Origin: Prostheceraeus crozeri
Lineage: Eukaryota; Platyhelminthes; Polycladida; Euryleptidae
Assembly (NCBI GenBank): GCA_907163375.1
Contig: CAJQUW010014406.1
Coordinates: forward strand, 248,001 to 312,000
DNA: 64,000 nt
Direction: 5' to 3'
This document shows, in pieces, positions 63,928 to 64,000 of this stretch (the stretch's first letter is position 1; every line of letters begins with the position of its first letter). The position numbers were made by a program, and so were the translations under genes. The notes under the pieces were generated by a model. It worked only from the letters and a program-made list of their open reading frames with translations. It was not told the DNA's origin and searched no databases.

Positions 63928-64000
63928 TAAGGCAAGACCGGTGCCACCCTAGTTATCTATTGTCCTCTCTAGACAAAAGAGCACAATAGTATAGTATAGC

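Noticed and set aside
1-64000. CRISPR arrays, bacterial operons, rRNA genes
   Set aside because: Direct repeats here are transposon or module copies, not regularly spaced short repeats. The sequence is eukaryotic and no rRNA signature was seen.

Overview
The window is eukaryotic DNA, AT-rich, with short gt..ag introns and a dense load of transposons. The only host gene I recognise is a Calx-beta-repeat gene of the ADGRV1 (very large adhesion GPCR) type. Together with CR1/L2-type LINEs, Penelope-like sequence, foldback elements and a Polinton, it suggests a marine invertebrate, possibly a deuterostome such as an echinoderm. I cannot name the species.

About 1-23,830 is dominated by one Polinton/Maverick (adintovirus-like) element, treated here as a fossil. 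Its coding regions are mostly long and open, so it looks young. The one clear break is a LINE insertion at about 18,995-23,312. Recognised parts are a protein-primed family B DNA polymerase (+), a chromodomain integrase, a FtsK/HerA-type packaging ATPase, an adenain-like protease, a double-jelly-roll major capsid protein, two small basic Gly-Gly proteins and two paralogous large conserved proteins. Smaller genes include two RING-like proteins and a stand-alone relative of the polymerase N-terminal domain. A short plus-strand cluster at 10.48-11.74 kb encodes two tandem small paralogues and a protein with the two-repeat layout of TATA-binding protein (TBP). The left flank (0.7-1.9 kb) holds three copies of a 145-150 bp module interleaved with TATA boxes and small ORFs. 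Similar promoter-leader sequences face inward at 3.2 kb and 23.8 kb. Neither terminal inverted repeat could be fixed; the left end may lie outside the window.

The LINE (CR1/L2-like) has two open ORFs, a tRNA-like A-box/B-box pair upstream of ORF1 and a (TTA)n tail. Right of the Polinton, 23.85-25.03 kb is built of repeated units with five runs of 9-10 G.

From 25 to 64 kb the DNA is host intron or intergenic sequence. Three consecutive minus-strand exons (45.28, 38.50 and 34.61 kb) with matching splice phases encode Calx-beta sequence. Around them lie at least seven copies of a 723-bp TA-flanked palindromic MITE, a nest of hairpins at 32.9-33.8 kb, a decayed Penelope-like element and several LINE relics. 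There are also a hAT MITE inside a LINE fragment, two Tc1 elements with visible TIRs and TA target sites, a 493-bp foldback element and a 191-bp Harbinger-type MITE. A possible small membrane or secreted protein gene lies at 58.3-58.96 kb.
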